Origin: Nitrospirota bacterium
Lineage (GTDB): Bacteria; Nitrospirota; Thermodesulfovibrionia; JACRGW01
Direction of reading: 5' to 3'
Length of the DNA: 8,781 nt
NCBI GenBank assembly: GCA_016212195.1
Contig: JACRGW010000135.1
Span: forward strand, 1 to 8,781
Below are positions 5,284-8,781 of this stretch, piece by piece. The notes beneath the pieces were generated by a model. It was not told the DNA's origin and did not search any database. It saw nothing but the letters and a program-made list of their open reading frames with translations. Numbering within the stretch: position 1 is the first letter of the stretch; every line of letters starts with the position of its first letter. The position numbers and the translations under genes are program-made.

Positions 5284-8200
5284 ATGCTCAAAAAAATAAT
5301 AGAATACTCAGTAAATAACCGGTTTATAATAATTCTCTTTACTGTTTTTGCCACCGCCTGGGGGATACTCGCTATATTGAGGATTCCTTTAGATGCAATC
5401 CCTGACCTGAGTGATGTTCAGGTAATAATATATACAGAATTCCCCGGTCAGGCACCGCAAGTTGTGGAAGACCAGATCACCTATCCTGTAGCAACAGCGA
5501 TGCTCTCTGTACCTAAATCGAAGGTCGTTAGGGCATTTTCCTTCTTTGGCGTTTCCTTTGTCTATGTAATATTCGAGGACGGGACAGACCTCTACTGGGC
5601 AAGGAGCAGGGTCCTTGAATACCTGAGCTTTGCAGCAGGGAAACTACCTAAGGCGGTTACTCCCCAGCTTGGACCTGATGCCACAGGTGTAGGATGGGCA
5701 TTTCAATATACTGTTGAGGGAGAGGGTTATGACCTCAGTCAGCTTAGGTCCATACAGGACTGGTTTATAAGGTATCAGCTTACAAAGGTCCCGGGTGTAT
5801 CAGAGGTCGCCTCTATAGGTGGCTTTGTAAAACAGTACCAGGTCAATGTAGACCCGAATAGGCTCGTTGCCTATAACGTATCCCTTATGGATGTGATGAA
5901 GGCTATAAAGATGAGTAATACAGATGTCGGTGGAAGGGTTGTGGAGTTTACAGAGACTGAATATATGGTGAGAGGACTTGGTTATATAAAATCGTTAAAT
6001 GATGTAGGGGATATTGTAGTAAAGGTTAATAGCCGTGGCGTACCCATTAGGGTGAAGGATATATCACTGGTTCAACTTGGTCCTGACGAGAGAAGGGGTG
6101 TATTGGAGAAGGATGGAGAAGGGGAGTCGGTAGGTGGAATTGTCGTGATGAGATTCGGGGAGAATGCGCTAACGGTCATCGAGAATGTAAAGAAGAAGAT
6201 AAAAGAGATAGAACCCGGCCTTCCAGCCGGTGTAAAGATCGTTCCTGCCTATGACAGGACAGACCTTATCCACAGGGCAATAAACAATCTTAAAGAGAAA
6301 TTGATTGAAGAGGTTATTGTAGTAGCACTCGTATGTGTAATCTTCCTTATTCATCTAAGGTCCTCACTGGTGGCTATAATTATGCTCCTTGTTGCTATCC
6401 CTGTTTCATTCATAGTTATGTACCACATGAAGATAAATGCGAATATCATGTCCCTTGGTGGCATAGCGATAGCAATAGGTGCGATGATAGATGCTGCCAT
6501 AGTGATGATAGAGAATGCCCATAAGCATATCGAAAGGGACCGTGAGACAAAGCCTCATAGTCAGACCATAATAGCTTCTGCGAAAGAAGTAGGTCCCCCA
6601 CTATTCTTTTCACTTCTTATCATAACGGTCTCCTTTTTACCTGTCTTTACTCTGGAGGCACAGGAGGGAAGACTCTTCAAACCTCTGGCTTTCACAAAGA
6701 CCTTTGCAATGGCTGCATCATCCCTTCTCTCTATTACCCTCGTCCCTGTCCTTATGGTTCTTTTCATCAGGGGAAGGATAATGCCTGAGCATAAGAATCC
6801 TATTACGAGATTTTTAATATGGATATACGAACCTGCTATAAATTTTGTCCTGAGGTTTAAGAAGACTGTTATTCTGCTGGCAATCGTTGCCTTTGTTGTC
6901 ACTATTTTCCCCTATAAAAAGATCGGATCTGAATTTATGCCTACCATTAATGAAGGGACATTTTTATTCATGCCTGTTGGTCTCCCTGGCAAGTCCATAA
7001 CAAAGGCAACAGAATTACTTCAGATACAGGACAGGATAATTAAGAGTTTCCCTGAGGTTGAATCTGTTTTTGGTAAGGCAGGAAGGGCGCTGACAGCTAC
7101 AGATCCCGCACCCATCGAGATGTTCGAAACGGTTGTAAATCTTAGATCCAAATATCAATGGATGACCGAAAGAAGATTAGAGGAGTTTAAAAAGAATTTA
7201 GATAAAGCCCTTCAGATTCCAGGTATTACTAATGCATGGACTATGCCTATAAAGGCGAGACTCGATATGCTTACGACGGGGATCAGGACACCCGTAGGTA
7301 TAAAGGTATTTGGGAAGGACCTAAGTGTCATAGAGAAGACAGCAGTTGAGATAGAGAATGTTATAAAGAAGGTTCCCGGTACAGCTTCTGTATATGCCGA
7401 GAGGGTAGTGGGAGGTTATTATTTAGATGTCAGGGTAAAGAGGGAAGAGGCTGCAAGATATGGATTGTTAGTAAGCGATATCCTTGATGTGATCCAGTCA
7501 GCCATTGGTGGTGAAAATATAACCGCAACCGTAGAAGGGCTTGAGAGGTATCCTGTGAATGTGAGGTATGCAAGGGAGCTCAGGGATGATATCAGGGGAA
7601 TCGAAAGGGTTCTTGTCCCGACACCGCGGGGTGAGCATATACCACTCATGCAGGTTGCAGAGATAAGTCTAAAGAAAGGCGCACCATCCATAAGAACAGA
7701 AAACGCCCTGCTTAATGCATGGATATTTATTGACATAAGGGATATAGATATTGGCACCTATGTTAAAAATGCCCAAAAGACTGTTAATGAACAGGTAAAA
7801 TTCCCTCCGGGTTATTATGTTACCTGGTCAGGACAGTACGAATATATGGAGAGGGCCTATGCAAAACTTAAAGTAATAGTACCGCTGACATTAGCCATCA
7901 TATTTTTGCTTCTCTATTTCAATTTCAAGAATATTATAGAGGTACTTATTGTGATGCTTTCACTTCCTTTCTCACTCGTAGGCGGGATATGGCTTATGTA
8001 TATACTCGGATACAATATGAGTGTAGCAGTAGGCGTAGGGTTCATTGCCCTTGCAGGGGTTGCTGCGGAGACAGGGGTTGTTATGCTTATATATCTCGAT
8101 CAGGCATACAACAGGTTAGTCGCATCACGACAGATGAAAGGGATGTCTGACCTCTATGATGCGATTATCGAAGGTGCTGTCATGAGAGTTAGACCCAAGA

Positions 8201-8397
8201 TGATGACTGTAATTGCAATCATGGCAGGACTCCTCCCTATAATGTGGGGCACAGGGACGGGTTCCGAAGTGATGAAAAAGATAGCTGCTCCTATGGTAGG
8301 AGGAATGGTCACATCCACAATCCTTACACTGCTTGTTATTCCTGCAATATACGCCCTATGGAAAGGAAGAGAGCTAAAAAGGGGAGGTACCCAATGA
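5284..8397 (+). CDS. cusA: CusA-like heavy-metal efflux RND transporter, Cu(I)/Ag(I) type
   Basis: A 1037-residue inner membrane proton-driven pump (E. coli CusA is 1047). The order is the RND one: TM1 at about 10-32, a periplasmic porter half, TM2-TM6 at about 335-490, TM7 at about 525-545, a second porter half, and TM8-TM12 at about 860-1025. In TM4, IGAMIDAAIVMIENAHK carries D403 and E410, the proton-relay signature of the CusA/SilA branch. The substrate methionines are all present: M563 (FLFMPVGLPG), M613 (PIEMFETV) and M662 (RLDMLTTGI), with spacings of 50 and 49 residues exactly as in E. coli M573/M623/M672. The ATG at 5284 gives the family's usual MLKKIIEYSVNNR start; a TTG at 5278 is unlikely. 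The stop overlaps the next start by 4 bp. Monovalent copper or silver is the likely substrate. Confidence 0.96.
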   Translation: MLKKIIEYSVNNRFIIILFTVFATAWGILAILRIPLDAIPDLSDVQVIIYTEFPGQAPQVVEDQITYPVATAMLSVPKSKVVRAFSFFGVSFVYVIFEDGTDLYWARSRVLEYLSFAAGKLPKAVTPQLGPDATGVGWAFQYTVEGEGYDLSQLRSIQDWFIRYQLTKVPGVSEVASIGGFVKQYQVNVDPNRLVAYNVSLMDVMKAIKMSNTDVGGRVVEFTETEYMVRGLGYIKSLNDVGDIVVKVNSRGVPIRVKDISLVQLGPDERRGVLEKDGEGESVGGIVVMRFGENALTVIENVKKKIKEIEPGLPAGVKIVPAYDRTDLIHRAINNLKEKLIEEVIVVALVCVIFLIHLRSSLVAIIMLLVAIPVSFIVMYHMKINANIMSLGGIAIAIGAMIDAAIVMIENAHKHIERDRETKPHSQTIIASAKEVGPPLFFSLLIITVSFLPVFTLEAQEGRLFKPLAFTKTFAMAASSLLSITLVPVLMVLFIRGRIMPEHKNPITRFLIWIYEPAINFVLRFKKTVILLAIVAFVVTIFPYKKIGSEFMPTINEGTFLFMPVGLPGKSITKATELLQIQDRIIKSFPEVESVFGKAGRALTATDPAPIEMFETVVNLRSKYQWMTERRLEEFKKNLDKALQIPGITNAWTMPIKARLDMLTTGIRTPVGIKVFGKDLSVIEKTAVEIENVIKKVPGTASVYAERVVGGYYLDVRVKREEAARYGLLVSDILDVIQSAIGGENITATVEGLERYPVNVRYARELRDDIRGIERVLVPTPRGEHIPLMQVAEISLKKGAPSIRTENALLNAWIFIDIRDIDIGTYVKNAQKTVNEQVKFPPGYYVTWSGQYEYMERAYAKLKVIVPLTLAIIFLLLYFNFKNIIEVLIVMLSLPFSLVGGIWLMYILGYNMSVAVGVGFIALAGVAAETGVVMLIYLDQAYNRLVASRQMKGMSDLYDAIIEGAVMRVRPKMMTVIAIMAGLLPIMWGTGTGSEVMKKIAAPMVGGMVTSTILTLLVIPAIYALWKGRELKRGGTQ

Positions 8398-8702
8398 AGA
8401 AAATAGTTGCAGTTATAAGAAGTATTGATCTAGAAAAGGCAGAGAAGGCCCTTAGGGGGATAAGGATAGAAGGCATTACTGTTATAAAGGCTAAGGGCTA
8501 TGGAGAGTATAAGGATTTTTTTACAAGTGACTGGATCGCAAGTAATATTAAGTTAGAAATTGTTGTATCAGATGATCAGGTTGATGAGATCATAGAAACC
8601 CTTCGGACTACCTTATACACCGGATGCCCTGGGGATGGGGTTATTTCAGTTTCTTCTATCGAAGAATTTATAAAGATACGCACAGGGGAAAGGTTTAGAT
8701 AA
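8394..8702 (+). CDS. Short PII-like signalling protein linked to the metal efflux pump
   Basis: A 102-residue cytoplasmic protein of the PII (GlnB/GlnK) superfamily. Visible landmarks are the MKKIVAVI first strand, EGITVIKAKGYG (26-37) leading to the T-loop, LEIVVSDD (54-61), the B-loop TGCPGDGVISV (76-86), and the C-loop KIRTGE (94-99). The T-loop segment is about 7 residues shorter than in GlnB and lacks the uridylylated Tyr51 region; Gln39 of GlnK is Tyr here. It is therefore unlikely to act in the usual nitrogen cascade. PII-like genes beside CusA/CzcA-type pumps are known as a separate subgroup. Binding of nucleotide and control of the pump or sensing of metal is inferred. GGGGAGG at 8381-8387 sets the ATG at 8394, overlapping the cusA stop; longer in-frame starts lie inside cusA and are rejected. 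Confidence 0.88.
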   Translation: MKKIVAVIRSIDLEKAEKALRGIRIEGITVIKAKGYGEYKDFFTSDWIASNIKLEIVVSDDQVDEIIETLRTTLYTGCPGDGVISVSSIEEFIKIRTGERFR

Positions 8703-8720
8703 AAAGGTCTACCTTTTTTT
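8701..8720. terminator. Shared bidirectional terminator of the convergent genes
   Basis: AAAAAGG (8701-8707) pairs with CCTTTTT (8712-8718) around a TCTA loop and is followed by more T. It serves the plus-strand cluster; on the minus strand the same A/T arms give a matching T run. The stem is AT-rich, so its strength is uncertain. The last bases of the PII-like stop lie in the left arm, and the minus-strand stop lies in the loop. Confidence 0.6.
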
Positions 8721-8781
8721 CTCTGCTTCACCTATCATAGGAACAAATCTTACATCGGTAATATGTTCGACAGTGAGTTTC
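8709..8781 (-). CDS. pcm: C-terminal end of probable protein-L-isoaspartate O-methyltransferase (partial)
   Basis: On the minus strand, from the window edge to a TAG at 8711-8709, one frame reads KLTVEHITDVRFVPMIGEAE and ends KKR. The DVRFVPMIGE core matches the closing strand of protein-L-isoaspartate O-methyltransferases (consensus VRFVPLIG), cytoplasmic SAM-dependent enzymes that repair isoaspartyl residues in aged proteins. Only 23 residues are in view, so the call rests on one motif. The gene is convergent with the efflux cluster and shares its terminator. Confidence 0.55.
   Translation of the reverse strand, partial: KLTVEHITDVRFVPMIGEAEKKR

Noticed and set aside
8244..8393. Long N-terminal extension of the PII-like protein
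   Set aside because: The extension lies inside cusA in another frame, has no PII-like sequence, and the RBS and MKKIVAVI start are at 8394.

Overview
The window has the look of a moderately AT-rich, anaerobic-type bacterium. Codon use favours AGA/AGG and ATA, and short genes are tightly coupled. One gene needs UGA read as selenocysteine. Nitrospirota (Thermodesulfovibrio relatives) or a deltaproteobacterial-type lineage would fit, but this is an impression from style, not a placement.

Layout. (1) Positions 28-320 hold the right end of a type I-C-like CRISPR array: five 32-bp repeats and four spacers, running off the left edge, with no cas genes in view. (2) Positions 380-732, minus strand, hold a decayed C-terminal piece of a family 2 glycosyltransferase, frameshifted by an exact 11-bp tandem duplication. 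(3) From 837 to 8702 on the plus strand runs a metal-efflux gene cluster: a Met-rich Spy/CpxP-like periplasmic protein, a small secreted PepSY-like protein, a CYCYC-motif secreted protein, a YtkA-like secreted protein, then CusC-, CusB- and CusA-like efflux components, and finally a short PII-like signalling protein. Most junctions after 1398 are overlaps or very short gaps; the exceptions are a 102-bp gap (1296-1397) with a MITE-like hairpin and an 83-bp gap (5201-5283) before cusA. (4) At the right edge is the tail of a convergent minus-strand gene, probably protein-L-isoaspartate O-methyltransferase, sharing a terminator hairpin with the cluster.

How it works together. CusA carries the three methionines (M563, M613, M662) at the spacing known for the E. 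coli CusA Cu(I)/Ag(I) site, and CusB carries a matching Met triad (M54, M68, M70). The pump is therefore most likely for monovalent copper or silver rather than Zn/Co/Cd. No CusF is present; four small exported proteins rich in Met, Cys or beta-domain sequence precede the pump and may handle metal in the periplasm.

Main find. The CYCYC gene is interrupted by an in-frame TGA at 2060-2062. Downstream, the same frame stays open for 33 sense codons, keeps the family's conserved C-terminal pattern, and ends in an ATGA overlap with the next gene. The TGA falls where relatives have the first Cys of a CxxC, giving Sec-Asp-Ile-Cys, and an 8-bp hairpin with a UGA loop lies at a bacterial SECIS distance. 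This looks like a selenoprotein inside a copper-efflux operon, which ordinary gene calling would truncate at 99 residues.
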